Shown one piece after another: positions 35,225 through 44,040 of a DNA stretch of 64,000 bases; the first letter of the stretch is position 1, and each line of letters opens with the position of its first letter. The notes under the pieces are model-generated. The model was not told where the DNA came from, made no database searches, and saw only the letters and a program-made list of their open reading frames with translations. The position numbers and the translations under genes are program-made. This DNA is from Halomontanus rarus. GTDB taxonomy: Archaea; Halobacteriota; Halobacteria; Halobacteriales; Natrialbaceae. The stretch lies in assembly GCF_017357405.1 (NCBI RefSeq), contig NZ_CP071597.1:558001-622000 (forward strand), read 5' to 3'.

Positions 35225-35386
35225 TCTATTTCAGGATTACCGGTCAATCCGGCCGACCGAACGAAACGCGACGGTCGGCGATTTACTCCCGCTCCACTCG
35301 TCTCGTCGCGGATTCAGTTCTGTGCCACTTGCTATCATTCATCGGTGGCGGGAAACCTTTTATTTGTTCACTTGCTATCACTCACC

Positions 35387-36988
35387 ATGACCCGTGACCG
35401 GGCCCTCCTCGAGCGGGCCCTGGAACGTGGCGAACAGGACGGTGGCAGTATCGAGTTCAAGGAACGACTCACTCGAAACGTTCACCTGGCCGACGGTCGC
35501 CGGGAGAGTCTCGCCGCCCAACTGCGACACCGCGTCCTCTCCGGTGACGGTGAGGCGACCTACGTCGTCGGCGTCACCGACGACGGCGGCCTCGCCGGCA
35601 TCGATCCAGATACCTTCTCCGAGTCGATGGACGTCCTCTCCCTGCTCGCCGAGGAGGCCGACGCCCACATCGACGACGTCCAGACGTGGGGTGTGAAAGA
35701 CGGTCTGGTCGGCGTCGCGACGGTCTGTGACGGGGCCGTCCTCGAGACGGACGACGAGCACGTCGTCGTCGGCACCGCGGGCCACGTCGACCACGGAAAG
35801 AGTACGCTCGTCGGGTCGCTCGTCACCGGCCGCGCGGACGATGGTGACGGTGCGACGCGTGCCTTCCTCGACGTCCAGCCACACGAAGTCGAGCGGGGGC
35901 TCTCGGCGGATCTCTCCTACGCAGTCTACGGGTTCGACGACGACGGCCCAGTCCACGTCCGCAATCCCAACCGGAAGGCCGATCGCGCGCAGGTCGTCGA
36001 GGAGGCCGACCGGCTCGTCTCGTTCGTCGACACCGTCGGCCACGAACCCTGGTTGCGAACGACGATCCGGGGACTCGTCGGCCAGAAACTCGACTACGGG
36101 TTGCTCGTCGTCGCCGCCGACGACGGGCCGACGCGAACGACCCGGGAACACCTCGGCGTCCTGCTGGCGACTGACCTGCCGACGATCGTCGCGATCACGA
36201 AGGTCGACGCCGTCAGCGACGACCGCGCGGACGAGGTCGAACGCGAGGTCGAAGCGCTCCTCCGCGAGGTCGGCAAATCGCCGCTCAGCGTCGACCGACA
36301 CGGCGTCGACGCCGCCGTCGAGGAGATCGGCGACACCGTCGTCCCGATCGTTCGGACCAGCGCGGTGACGATGGACGGCCTCGAGACGCTCGACGTGCTG
36401 TTCGACCGCCTCCCGAAGACGGCGGGCGAGGACGGCGAGTTCCGGATGTACATCGACCGCAGCTACTCGGTGACCGGCGTCGGCGCCGTCGCGTCCGGGA
36501 CGGTGATGTCGGGCGACGTCGAGGCCGGCGACGACCTGCTGCTCGGGCCGATGTCCGACGGCCGCTTCCGGGAGGTGGAAGTTCGCTCGATCGAGATGCA
36601 CTACCACCGCGTCGACAGGGCCCAGGCCGGGCGGATCGTCGGCATCGCGCTCAAGGGCGTCAAGGAAGACGTCATCGAACGCGGCATGGTGTTGCTTCCC
36701 GCGGACGCCGATCCGAACCCGGTCCGGGAGTTCGAGGCCGAAGTGATGGTCCTCAACCACCCGACGAGGATCGGCGACGGCTACGAACCCGTCGTCCACC
36801 TCGAGACGATCGGCGAAGCGGCGTCCTTCCATCCCGAAGACGGCCGGCTGTTGCCGGGCGACACCGGCGAGACCACCGTCCGGTTCAAGTTCCGTCCGTA
36901 CCTCGTCGAGGAAGGCCAGAAGTTCGTCTTCCGGGAGGGCCGCAGCAAGGGCGTCGGGACGGTGACAGAGGTCCATCCGATGGAGTGA
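35387..36988 (+). CDS. GTPBP1-like translational GTPase
   Basis: 533 residues from the ATG at 35387; TTTTATTT (35357-35364) lies about 26 bp ahead, so a leaderless mRNA is likely. Residues 1-120 form an N-terminal domain. The GTPase domain has G1 GHVDHGKST (132-140), G3 in FVDTVGHEPW and G4 ITKVD, followed by EF-Tu-like beta-barrel domains II and III (SYSVTGVGAVASGTVMSGDV; GMVLLPADADP). G3 is DTVGH rather than DxPGH. This is the archaeal relative of eukaryotic GTPBP1/2, linked to ribosome rescue and mRNA turnover. The precise archaeal role is unknown. Confidence 0.88.
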   Translation: MTRDRALLERALERGEQDGGSIEFKERLTRNVHLADGRRESLAAQLRHRVLSGDGEATYVVGVTDDGGLAGIDPDTFSESMDVLSLLAEEADAHIDDVQTWGVKDGLVGVATVCDGAVLETDDEHVVVGTAGHVDHGKSTLVGSLVTGRADDGDGATRAFLDVQPHEVERGLSADLSYAVYGFDDDGPVHVRNPNRKADRAQVVEEADRLVSFVDTVGHEPWLRTTIRGLVGQKLDYGLLVVAADDGPTRTTREHLGVLLATDLPTIVAITKVDAVSDDRADEVEREVEALLREVGKSPLSVDRHGVDAAVEEIGDTVVPIVRTSAVTMDGLETLDVLFDRLPKTAGEDGEFRMYIDRSYSVTGVGAVASGTVMSGDVEAGDDLLLGPMSDGRFREVEVRSIEMHYHRVDRAQAGRIVGIALKGVKEDVIERGMVLLPADADPNPVREFEAEVMVLNHPTRIGDGYEPVVHLETIGEAASFHPEDGRLLPGDTGETTVRFKFRPYLVEEGQKFVFREGRSKGVGTVTEVHPME

Positions 36989-37030
36989 CCGCTCTCGAAC
37001 CGCCCTCAGATCTACCTGAACTCGAAATCC

Positions 37031-37765
37031 TCACCGCTCCTCGAACGCCGACCGTACGAGCCTGGACTGCGCTTTCTGGAGGTGTTCGGCCGCCGTACTC
37101 GGCGAGCACTCGAGGACGCGAGCGACGTCTTCGTGGCTCGCCTGTCGGGGAACCTCGAAGTAGCCCAGTTCGACGCCGACGCGGGCGGCCTCGCGCTGGC
37201 GGTCGCTCAACTCGCTCGTCGGATCGACCGCGGGTTGGGCCTCGCCAATGCCTTCGATCGTGACGTCGAACCTGTCGGGGACCGATTCGTGGGCCCGCGA
37301 GAGCACGCGATCCTCGCCGACGACGGTAAACGTCGCACCGGTCTCGTCGTACTCGATCGGCCCCGCCATCAGAATGCCATCCCTCGAGAGCGACTGGAAG
37401 AGGGACCTCGAGTCGTCGGTCCCCTCGTCCCGGAGGTAGACGTAGGCTTCCTCCGTCTTCGTCGTCGCCGCCGGACCGGAGTCGGTTCCGTTTCCGCCTC
37501 CGTCGCTCGGCGGGTTCTCGCCGCCGGCCTCGGTCTCGGTCCCGTCGACGCGAAACACCTCGTACTCCGCCAGCTGGTCGATCCCCTCGAGCGCCGACTC
37601 GATCCCGTCGATCTCACCCAGAACCCGATGGAGCATCGTCAGCGTCCCGTCTTCGGTCACGTTCCAGTGGACGCTGGACGCCCGCTCGACGGACGGCGAC
37701 GTCGTCAACAGTTCGTAGACCGGGTGGACGCCACCGGGTGCGAGGTGGAGTCGAACGCGTTTCAC
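37031..37765 (-). CDS. HTH_10 (bacterio-opsin activator type) transcriptional regulator
   Basis: 244 residues. C-terminal HTH_10 domain (about 185-240): ELSDRQREAARVGVELGYFE, PRQASHEDVARVLECSPSTA and HLQKAQSRLVRSAF, the sigma-70-region-4-like fold typical of the haloarchaeal Bat family. The N-terminal part (1-170) is a probable sensor or dimer domain with a Gly/Asp/Ser-rich low-complexity insert near 80-105. It has no PAS or GAF motif I can recognise. Converges with the GTPBP1-like gene and diverges from the epimerase gene at 37851, a possible target. Confidence 0.87.
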   Translation of the reverse strand: MKRVRLHLAPGGVHPVYELLTTSPSVERASSVHWNVTEDGTLTMLHRVLGEIDGIESALEGIDQLAEYEVFRVDGTETEAGGENPPSDGGGNGTDSGPAATTKTEEAYVYLRDEGTDDSRSLFQSLSRDGILMAGPIEYDETGATFTVVGEDRVLSRAHESVPDRFDVTIEGIGEAQPAVDPTSELSDRQREAARVGVELGYFEVPRQASHEDVARVLECSPSTAAEHLQKAQSRLVRSAFEER

Positions 37766-37850
37766 GTTCCGACCGTTTCGGTACCCGGACTTAAACCCCC
37801 AGCGTGGCTACCGCAGTAGCTACTCGAGAATCGAGTGCCAACAGTCATAC

Positions 37851-38915
37851 ATGAGCGACACCGTCACCGTTTTCGTCGCCGGTTCGACCGGCGTTCTCGG
37901 CCGTCGACTCGTCGCAGGACTCGTCGACCGCGGCCACGACGTGATCGGGCTCGTCCGCGACGACGCGGGCGCCGAACTCGTTCGCCGACTGGACGGCGAA
38001 CCGAGGCGGGGTGACGTCCTCGAGCGCGAGTCGCTGCTCGAGGCCGTCGACGAGACCGTCGACGTCGTGATCCACGCGGCGACGGCGATTCCGACCGGCG
38101 GTAAACCGTCGGCCGACGACTGGGCACGAAACGATCGGGTTCGGCTCGAAGGAACCCGGAATCTGCTGACTGCAGCGGAGGCTGCCGACGCCGGCCGGTT
38201 CCTCCTCCAGAGCATCGTCTGGGTCGCCCGCCAACCCGACGGTCGTCCGTTCGACGAACGGTCGGAACCGCACCCCGATCGAACGACCCGGTCGGCGCTC
38301 GAGGCCGAACGCCTCCTCGAGACCAGCGCCGGTGAACTCGAGACGTGTACGCTTCGCTGTGGCTGGTTCTACTCTCACGACTCGGCACAAACCCGACAGT
38401 TCGGTGAGCAACTGCTCGATCGGAAGCTCCCGGTCCTCGGCGGCGGCCTCCTCGGTCGACGTGACGCGACCCTCTCGGTCCTCCACGCGGACGACGCCGC
38501 GAGCGCGTTCGTCGCCGCGACCGAGGGCGAAGGATCGGTGACCGGAACCTACCACGTCGTCGACGACCGCGTGACGCTCGCCGCGTTCGCGCGAACGCTC
38601 GCCGAGCGACTCTCGGCCCCCGAACCGCGGCGACTCCCGGGGTGGCTCGTTCGTCCCCTCGTCGGTCGCGACACCGTCCGCTTTCTCACCTCGAGTATGC
38701 CGACGACGAACGAGCGGTTTCGCGATGCGTTCGACTGGGAGCCCGCCGTCCCGACGTCTGAGGACGGTATCGAGCGCGTCGTCGATCGGTGGCTCGAGGA
38801 CGGGACGATCCGGGAGTTGCCCGACGGTGGACTCGAGTGGGTCGGCGATCGGAATCCGCGGCAGGCGTGGATCGAGAACCGAGAGTCGGCGCGTTCCCCG
38901 GCCGTCGATCGGTGA
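37851..38915 (+). CDS. NAD-dependent epimerase/dehydratase family protein (extended SDR, atypical)
   Basis: 354 residues. Rossmann start TVTVFVAGSTGVLGRRLVAG with the GxxGxxG motif at residues 11-17, then VDVVIHAATAIP and EGTRNLLTAAEAADAGRFLL. The catalytic Tyr-x3-Lys is absent: the corresponding strand reads LLQSIVWVARQPDGRPF. This places it with atypical SDRs that bind NAD(P) but may not oxidise sugars. CGWFYSHDSAQTRQFG is the later active-site region. Substrate unknown. The stop is 7 bp from the convergent HAD gene's stop. Confidence 0.82.
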   Translation: MSDTVTVFVAGSTGVLGRRLVAGLVDRGHDVIGLVRDDAGAELVRRLDGEPRRGDVLERESLLEAVDETVDVVIHAATAIPTGGKPSADDWARNDRVRLEGTRNLLTAAEAADAGRFLLQSIVWVARQPDGRPFDERSEPHPDRTTRSALEAERLLETSAGELETCTLRCGWFYSHDSAQTRQFGEQLLDRKLPVLGGGLLGRRDATLSVLHADDAASAFVAATEGEGSVTGTYHVVDDRVTLAAFARTLAERLSAPEPRRLPGWLVRPLVGRDTVRFLTSSMPTTNERFRDAFDWEPAVPTSEDGIERVVDRWLEDGTIRELPDGGLEWVGDRNPRQAWIENRESARSPAVDR

Positions 38916-38921
38916 TCGGCG

Positions 38922-39605
38922 TCACGCCCACGGCGGTTCCGTCACCAGCTCCGAGAGCGACTCGAGCGTGTGATCGGGTTCCGGATCGGGAGTCGTCGCC
39001 TCCTCGTCGTCCGGTATCCACACCGACCACAGCCCCGCCGCTCGAGCACCCGCAACGTCCGAGGACAGCGAGTTTCCGACGTGGACGGCACGGTCCGGCG
39101 GCGTCTCGAGCGCCTCGAGCGCGATCTCGAACGGCTCCGGTGCGGGCTTTGCCGGCGCGTCGTAGCCCGCGTAGACGACCGTCTCGAAGTCGTCCTCGAG
39201 TCCGACGGTCTCGAGCTTTCGGCGTTGCATCTCCGGTGAGCCGTTGGTGACGAGCGCGAGGCGGTACTCCTCGGCGAACCGGTCGATCGTCTCCCGCGCG
39301 CCGGCGAGGAGTTCGACGTCGTGAGGGACGCGCTCGGCGGTGTAGGCGCGGGCCACCGCTTCCCCGGTCGCTCGGTCGGCACCCGCTTCGACCGCCAGAT
39401 CACCGAAACAGCGCTCGCGGAGGTCGACCACGTCCGTACTCTCCTCGAGGTACGCTTCGAACCGGTCGTAGTAGTCGGACGCCGGAAACAGCGGCGAGAC
39501 GCCGGCATCCTCGAACGCGAGCTCGAGTACCGACTGTGGGCTTCGCCGATGCGTACAGAGGGTGTCGTCGAGATCGAAACAGATCGCGTCGATCGCAGCC
39601 GTCAT
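38922..39605 (-). CDS. HAD-superfamily hydrolase
   Basis: 227 residues from the ATG at 39603-39605 (MTAAIDAICFDLDDTLCTHR). Motif I CFDLDDTL, motif II LALVTNGSPEMQ, motif III Lys in APAKPAPEPFE and motif IV VHVGNSLSSDVAGARAAG are present, with a helical cap between. Similar in type to the enzyme at 10400 but clearly diverged. The likely reaction is dephosphorylation of a small phospho-metabolite; the substrate is not apparent. It lies between an epimerase gene (convergent) and an unknown gene upstream on the same strand. Confidence 0.87.
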   Translation of the reverse strand: MTAAIDAICFDLDDTLCTHRRSPQSVLELAFEDAGVSPLFPASDYYDRFEAYLEESTDVVDLRERCFGDLAVEAGADRATGEAVARAYTAERVPHDVELLAGARETIDRFAEEYRLALVTNGSPEMQRRKLETVGLEDDFETVVYAGYDAPAKPAPEPFEIALEALETPPDRAVHVGNSLSSDVAGARAAGLWSVWIPDDEEATTPDPEPDHTLESLSELVTEPPWA

Positions 39606-39660
39606 CGTGACTCCGGAGGGACCACCACGCCAAAAACGTTCGCTGCGGAATCGGAATCGA

Positions 39661-40149
39661 CTACGCGGGTCGGTATCCGTCGTCGACTCGCTCGGCGAGG
39701 TCAAGCAACACGGCCCACTCGAGCAACCGGTCGAGGCGCTCGCTCCAGACCGCCTCGAGGCGCTCGCTCCAGCGATACTGTTCGTACGTCGGAACGTCGT
39801 CTTTGAACCGGTCGTAGACCGCCTCGCTCGAGAGCGGGTCGTCGGCCTGGGCGAGGATCTCGAGGATCCGGTCGACGCCGTACAGCCGGTCTCGGAAGGC
39901 GATCCGAAGGTGCTCCGGGTCCGGGTCGCGACGCGTCCGGGTGAAGCCCGACGGCCCCTCCTCGGCGAGCTCGAGCGCCCGCAGGAAGGTCAGCCAGGTG
40001 CGCGCTTCGTCTCGAGGGGCGATCTCGGTCCGGCGCATGATCCGGGCGCAACAGTCGTCCTCGCTGCCGGGGACCAGCGGCACGGCTCGCTGTACGGTCT
40101 CGACGTACTCGAGGTCGTCGGGTGCGGCGGGAACGAGTTTGAATTGCAC
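39661..40149 (-). CDS. Conserved haloarchaeal protein of unknown function
   Basis: 162 residues if the GTG at 40147-40149 is the start (MQFKLVPAAPDDLEYVETVQ). A longer ATG-started version would add 24 low-complexity residues. Mostly helical; contains VPGSEDDCCARIMRRTEIAP with adjacent Cys residues, ARTWLTFLRALELAEEGPSG, and a C-terminal wHTH-like stretch (YDRFKDDVPTYEQYRW; LLEWAVLLDLAERVDDGYRP). A nucleic-acid-binding role is possible but unproved. Lies 88 bp downstream of mch on the same strand. Confidence 0.65.
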   Translation of the reverse strand: MQFKLVPAAPDDLEYVETVQRAVPLVPGSEDDCCARIMRRTEIAPRDEARTWLTFLRALELAEEGPSGFTRTRRDPDPEHLRIAFRDRLYGVDRILEILAQADDPLSSEAVYDRFKDDVPTYEQYRWSERLEAVWSERLDRLLEWAVLLDLAERVDDGYRPA

Positions 40150-40237
40150 GGGTGTGTAGATGTGAGTGCTTGTGCGTGCGTGAGGGTATCGGTACGGGCG
40201 TGGTATCGGACGGTCGCGCACGACCGTCGAACGGGAA

Positions 40238-41170
40238 CTACAGGCCGAACGACTCCGCGACCAGCTCCTCGTCGGTCTCGCCGAACACGTGCGTCGGGCC
40301 GCCGAGCACGTCGACGGTCACCTTCGCGGGTGCGAACAGTTCCGCGGGGGATTCGGCGAAATCCCACTCGAGGTCGTCGAAAATCTCGACGAACGGACGT
40401 CCGTGATCGTCGGCTGCCGTCGAGGGGATCTCGTCGAACCGGTCGAACTCCTCGCTGACGACGAGGTGGGCCGTCCCGCCATAGGCGAGGGCGTCGTTCG
40501 TCCGGGCGATGGCCGTCGCCTCGTCTTCTGCGACCGGTGCGACCGGCGCTCGCCCCGTCGCCGAGACGATGTCGAGCGGATCGTAGCCGAGTTCGGAGAG
40601 CCGGAACGTCGCGAGTTCGGCCGCTCGAGCGGCGTTGGTGACGCTGCCGACGACGCTGGCGGTCGGATACGCGAGCAGGAAGACGCCGCTGGTTTCGACG
40701 TCCGTAAACTCGGCGACCTGATCGGCCGCGGCTTCGGTCGGCAGCTGGTCGCTCTCGACGGCCAGCGCCGTCAGGTCGAAGACGTCAGTGTACCCGATCC
40801 GATGGAACTCCTCTTCCTCGGCGACGAGCGCCCGGGCTGGCCCGCTTCCCAGTCCCTCGAAGTCCTCGGTGGCGAGTTCCCAGCTTGCCTTCTGTGAACA
40901 CAGAAGCGCGAGTGCGGGTTGATCCGTCGAGAGCTCGACGTGTGGGATCGGCGCGCCGGCAACCTCGCCGAGATCCCGACCGGGTGTCGCCAGTCCGGCG
41001 GTCTGGATCTCCGTCGCCAGCAGCCCGGCCTCGATGCCGCCGCTGAATTCGACCCCGAAGTCGAGTACTGTCGCGTCGTTCTCGAGCTCTCGGGCCCCGA
41101 TACCGATCTCCTCGGCGTACTCGAGGGCCTCGTCGACCAACTCGATCGCCATGCGATTGAGACTGTCCAT
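40238..41170 (-). CDS. mch: Methenyltetrahydromethanopterin cyclohydrolase
   Basis: 310 residues, close to the length of methanogen Mch. Starts MDSLNRMAIELVDEALEYAE. Recognisable segments: TVLDFGVEFSGGIEAGLLA, ALALLCSQKASWELATEDF, LGSGPARALVAEEEEFHRIG and GRAPVAPVAEDEATAIARTN. It interconverts methenyl- and formyl-pterin in one-carbon metabolism. In haloarchaea, which are not methanogens and use folate-type pterins, its exact cofactor is less clear. It is monocistronic or followed by the unknown gene at 39661. Confidence 0.92.
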   Translation of the reverse strand: MDSLNRMAIELVDEALEYAEEIGIGARELENDATVLDFGVEFSGGIEAGLLATEIQTAGLATPGRDLGEVAGAPIPHVELSTDQPALALLCSQKASWELATEDFEGLGSGPARALVAEEEEFHRIGYTDVFDLTALAVESDQLPTEAAADQVAEFTDVETSGVFLLAYPTASVVGSVTNAARAAELATFRLSELGYDPLDIVSATGRAPVAPVAEDEATAIARTNDALAYGGTAHLVVSEEFDRFDEIPSTAADDHGRPFVEIFDDLEWDFAESPAELFAPAKVTVDVLGGPTHVFGETDEELVAESFGL

Positions 41171-41240
41171 ACTCGTCCTTCCGCGTCACCACTAAAACAA
41201 GTTGCCAGTTTCTTCGCCCGCCGCTGGAGTCGCGTCCCGC

Positions 41241-41450
41241 TCAGCCGGCGACCTCGTAGCCGGCGTCTTCGACCGTTCCGCTGAGTGTCTGCCTGTCCAC
41301 GACCGTCCCGTCGTGGGTCACCCGGACTTTACCGGCGGTGTGATTCGCCGTCGCCGACGAGACGCCCTCGAGCGCCTCGAGCGCCGTCCGGACGTTCTCC
41401 TCGCAGCCGTCGCAGGCCATTCCGTCGACCTCGAGTGTGGTTTCTTCCAT
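41241..41450 (-). CDS. Heavy-metal-associated (CopZ-like) protein
   Basis: 69 residues from the ATG at 41448-41450. Single HMA domain: metal site GMACDGCEENV with Cys13 and Cys16 in M-x-C-x2-C, followed by the beta-alpha-beta-beta-alpha-beta pattern ending TVEDAGYEVAG. The central Asp-Gly between the cysteines differs from the TCGHC/MTCxxC of many copper chaperones but is common in haloarchaea. It would carry Cu+ or a similar soft metal in the cytosol. No P-type ATPase is seen nearby. Confidence 0.88.
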   Translation of the reverse strand: MEETTLEVDGMACDGCEENVRTALEALEGVSSATANHTAGKVRVTHDGTVVDRQTLSGTVEDAGYEVAG

Positions 41451-41605
41451 ACGGACAGTATTGTCTCTCGCGTGTTGAGCGTGTCGCTGGCCCGTGCAGT
41501 CCCGAGTCGTCATCCCTCGTAGAGCCACTGCAACCACGACCCGTAACCGTGAAACTGGGTCCTCAGTGAACTACGCGGCGAAAACCGATCGCCGAGGAAC
41601 GTCAC

Positions 41606-41920
41606 TCAGTCGTCGCTACTCGAGGCCGCCCGCCCCAGATGCTCCTCGACCGCGTCGACTTTCTCCCGCGCGCTCTGATCGCTCGCGCGCTTGTCGTCGA
41701 TCTTCAGGACGGTGCTCACCCGGTCGGCCTCGACCGCCTCGTGGGCCGCTTGCACCGCAGCGAATAGCTCGTCGGTGTCGTCGGCCTCGATCGTCGTCCC
41801 CATGGGCGTCGTCTCGTATTCGACGTCGAACGCCTCGAGGGCGTCGACCGCTTTCGCGACCTCGCCGGACATGCTGTCTTCGATTACCGGTGCGACCGAC
41901 AGGAAGCCGATGACTGTCAT
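41606..41920 (-). CDS. MTH1187/YkoF-family thiamine-binding-like protein
   Basis: 104 residues from the ATG at 41918-41920. Small alpha/beta fold of the family: MTVIGFLSVAPVIEDSMSGE, then AFDVEYETTPMGTTIEADDT, where TPMGTTIE is the family signature, and KIDDKRASDQSAREKVDAVE. Structurally studied members bind thiamine or related compounds. The role here is unproved. Independent unit between the HMA and HalOD1 genes. Confidence 0.85.
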   Translation of the reverse strand: MTVIGFLSVAPVIEDSMSGEVAKAVDALEAFDVEYETTPMGTTIEADDTDELFAAVQAAHEAVEADRVSTVLKIDDKRASDQSAREKVDAVEEHLGRAASSSDD

Positions 41921-42019
41921 ACGCGAGTCCACGTCGTCGAGGTGAAAATAGCTGTTCGTCGCATCCCGGACGTGCTGGGCCGAAACACCGGGTGGTGAGG
42001 CCGGTCGTTTTCGGTTTCC

Positions 42020-42385
42020 TCAGTGTTCCTGTTCGATCGTCCGGGTCGGGCGAGGGGCGTCAGCGGGTGGGTAGATGAACACGGTCCCGTCGGCGTAGAC
42101 GTAGACCTCGTGCTCGAGGGCGGTGAACGCGACGTGGCCGCCCGAACGTTTGGAGCCGTCGGCCTTGGGGCTGAAGATCCGTTCGAGAGCGTCCGGATCG
42201 ATGCTGTCGTAGAGGGAGAACTCACCCTGCGAGACGTCGATATCTGCGACTGCCGCGAGGGCGTGAACGATCCGCGTCGGTAATGTCGCACTTCCGTCGG
42301 CGTCGTACTGGAAGGTGTAGCGATCATTTGACTGGTCGTACTGGGGGCCGTGCTGCTCGTTGGAGGTGTGTGTTTCAGTTTGCAT
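42020..42385 (-). CDS. HalOD1 output-domain protein
   Basis: 121 residues. After a polar, His/Gln-rich start of about 20 residues comes a HalOD1-like domain: TFQYDADGSATLPTRIVHAL, ADIDVSQGEFSLYDSIDPDA, then LERIFSPKADGSKRSGGHVA and a strand VYVYADGTVFIYPP. HalOD1 is a haloarchaeal output module thought to act in signalling. As a free-standing protein, its partner sensor is not identified here. Directly upstream of the second IS element's right end. Confidence 0.82.
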   Translation of the reverse strand: MQTETHTSNEQHGPQYDQSNDRYTFQYDADGSATLPTRIVHALAAVADIDVSQGEFSLYDSIDPDALERIFSPKADGSKRSGGHVAFTALEHEVYVYADGTVFIYPPADAPRPTRTIEQEH

Positions 42386-42600
42386 TTCGATACTCGGTGT
42401 TCAATCGTCCATTGATCCGTACTTCTCCACGGTACAAAAGTCAATCGCTGCCTACATCGGTTCAGAGACACGACTTTTCTACTGTGGTTACTGTTGCGCC
42501 GCCTATCTATTCGTCCGTCGGTGACTATCTCGATACTGTGTCGGATCGTCACCGGGAGCGTGACGAATCGTGTGGTAATACAATCTTACTCGTCGTTGAC

Positions 42601-42627
42601 ATCCTCCCCGCCCTGAAGGGCGAGGAT
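42601..42627 (-). repeat. Right-end hairpin of the IS1341-type element
   Basis: ATCCTC-CCC-GCCCT-GA-AGGGC-GAGGAT on the plus strand. It is the right-end hairpin next to the TnpB 3' end, the part expected in the omega RNA. A covarying relative stands alone at 2074-2100. Confidence 0.75.
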
Positions 42628-42649
42628 TCCCGCGTTGGGATATTGTGGT

Positions 42650-43930
42650 TTACGACGTCACTTGTTCTTGAGGTGCGAACGCACCAGTTTCCTTGTCAAA
42701 CAAGAACGTCGATGGCTGTGCCAACCAACCGTTACTCCTATCTCTCCCGTCACAGGAGAGACTCAGAGATACTTTCTGTCGAATGTTCTCAGCACCGTTC
42801 ACGTCCGCGTTCGCCACCAGGACGCACTCATCACAGACGTACAACCCGCGTTCAACACGGTTCGCCTTTTGCTCCCGGCCACAGCACGAACACGACTTCG
42901 ACGTATCCTGCTCGGACACCTGCTCGACCGTGATGCCTTCTATCTCGGCTTTGTAGGTGAGCAGATCTGTGAAGCGGTCGAATGCCCACGAATGCAGATC
43001 GAGATTGCCGTGCTTACCCCAGTTCTTCGCCTCACCGTTCTCCTCGTCCTCACGGATACCGGAAAGGTCGCCAACCACAATCGTTCCAACACCTTCATCA
43101 ACACATCGCTGAACGATGTGTTTGGAGAGGGTATGGAAGTAGTGGGTTCGGCGAGCGGACTTTTTCTGATTCAACCGAGTGGCTTGCTCAGAACCAGAGT
43201 CATCACAGCGAGCGATACGCTTACTGAAGTAGTAGTCGTCCTGCTTCAGGCAGTTCAGCGGATACAGTTCGGCGTGACCGTCTTCGTAGGCGAGTGCGGC
43301 GAAGTTGTTGATGCCGAGGTCAACACCCACGGTCTTCTCACCCGGTGCTTCGGACACGTCGACCTCGACTTTGCACACGAAGTGCAGTTCCCATTCATCT
43401 CCTGTCCAAACGGCCCTGACTTGTTGAACGCCCTCTACGGCAGAGAGGTCAACGTCAGGACGAGTTTGGTATTCGCAGAGGATGAAGTCCGACCAGTACT
43501 CCTTGAGGTTCGACCCTTTTGAGAGTCGAACGCGGTTATACTGGGTGTCGAGTTTGAAACCAGCGGCTTTGAACGTGACCGTGCTTCGCGGGTGTTCGTC
43601 GCCGTGTTTGCGATAGCTGGGCGGGTTCGCGCGTGTGTCTCCGTTGCGTCGTTTGCCGTACCAGCCGCTGAACGCTTCAGCGAGTTCTTGAAGGACTCGC
43701 TGACTTGACTGAGAATGGAGGTCATCGTAGCGTTCGTGCGACTTGAGGTAGGCGGTGAGTTCGTCGTGTTTCGGGATGTAGTCGATTTCGTCCCAGACAC
43801 GACTGATTGTCCACCGTCCGACGTTCCAGAGTTTCGACGCGGCGAATCCGAGCGAATCAAGGTCGTCAGACACCTGTTGCTGGTTCCGAATGGAAGCAGT
43901 GTAGGTGCGGGTGACGACCTGTTTCGCCAT
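42650..43930 (-). CDS. tnpB: TnpB RNA-guided nuclease with rearranged RuvC active site
   Basis: 426 residues, intact. Order: N-terminal OrfB helix-turn-helix (1-190), RuvC-I with Asp204 in GVDLGINN, RuvC-II at VVGDLSGI, zinc knuckle Cys347/Cys350/Cys366/Cys369 (CSCC...CDEC) and RuvC-III Asp376 in NADVNGA. The normal RuvC-II glutamate position is Gly287. A glutamate instead lies at 340 (QVSEQDTSKSC), where the canonical TnpB at 29502 has Pro. TnpBs with such a moved glutamate have been described, so activity is likely. It cuts DNA next to a short target motif, guided by RNA from its own right end. Confidence 0.85.
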   Translation of the reverse strand: MAKQVVTRTYTASIRNQQQVSDDLDSLGFAASKLWNVGRWTISRVWDEIDYIPKHDELTAYLKSHERYDDLHSQSSQRVLQELAEAFSGWYGKRRNGDTRANPPSYRKHGDEHPRSTVTFKAAGFKLDTQYNRVRLSKGSNLKEYWSDFILCEYQTRPDVDLSAVEGVQQVRAVWTGDEWELHFVCKVEVDVSEAPGEKTVGVDLGINNFAALAYEDGHAELYPLNCLKQDDYYFSKRIARCDDSGSEQATRLNQKKSARRTHYFHTLSKHIVQRCVDEGVGTIVVGDLSGIREDEENGEAKNWGKHGNLDLHSWAFDRFTDLLTYKAEIEGITVEQVSEQDTSKSCSCCGREQKANRVERGLYVCDECVLVANADVNGAENIRQKVSLSLSCDGRDRSNGWLAQPSTFLFDKETGAFAPQEQVTS

Positions 43931-44040
43931 ACGTAACCTATGTAACTAAACCTACTTGAAGGTGTGGATTACGCAGCGTGGAATATCCAATCGTGCCATC
44001 GAACGGTGGACTGTGAAGGATAGTATCGGATTCATCCCCG

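Larger units (their letters stand above)
42590..43970 (-). mobile_element. IS1341-type (IS200/IS605 family) element with intact TnpB
   Basis: Approximate bounds. TnpB is read leftward from 43930. The right end carries the hairpin at 42601-42627. The left end includes the AT-rich ACGTAACCTATGTAACTAAACC block (43932-43953, given in part) immediately before the start codon. No TnpA is encoded. The sequence just beyond the right-end hairpin on the minus strand (42600 and below) would serve as the guide segment in the omega-RNA model. Confidence 0.7.

Noticed and set aside
35378..36976. Long open frame on the minus strand opposite the GTPBP1-like gene
   Set aside because: High-GC third-position bias opens antisense frames; the encoded sequence is repetitive with Arg/Asp-rich runs, while the plus-strand protein has all GTPase motifs.
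42283..43522. Plus-strand frames over the second TnpB
   Set aside because: Antisense to an intact TnpB with all RuvC and zinc residues.
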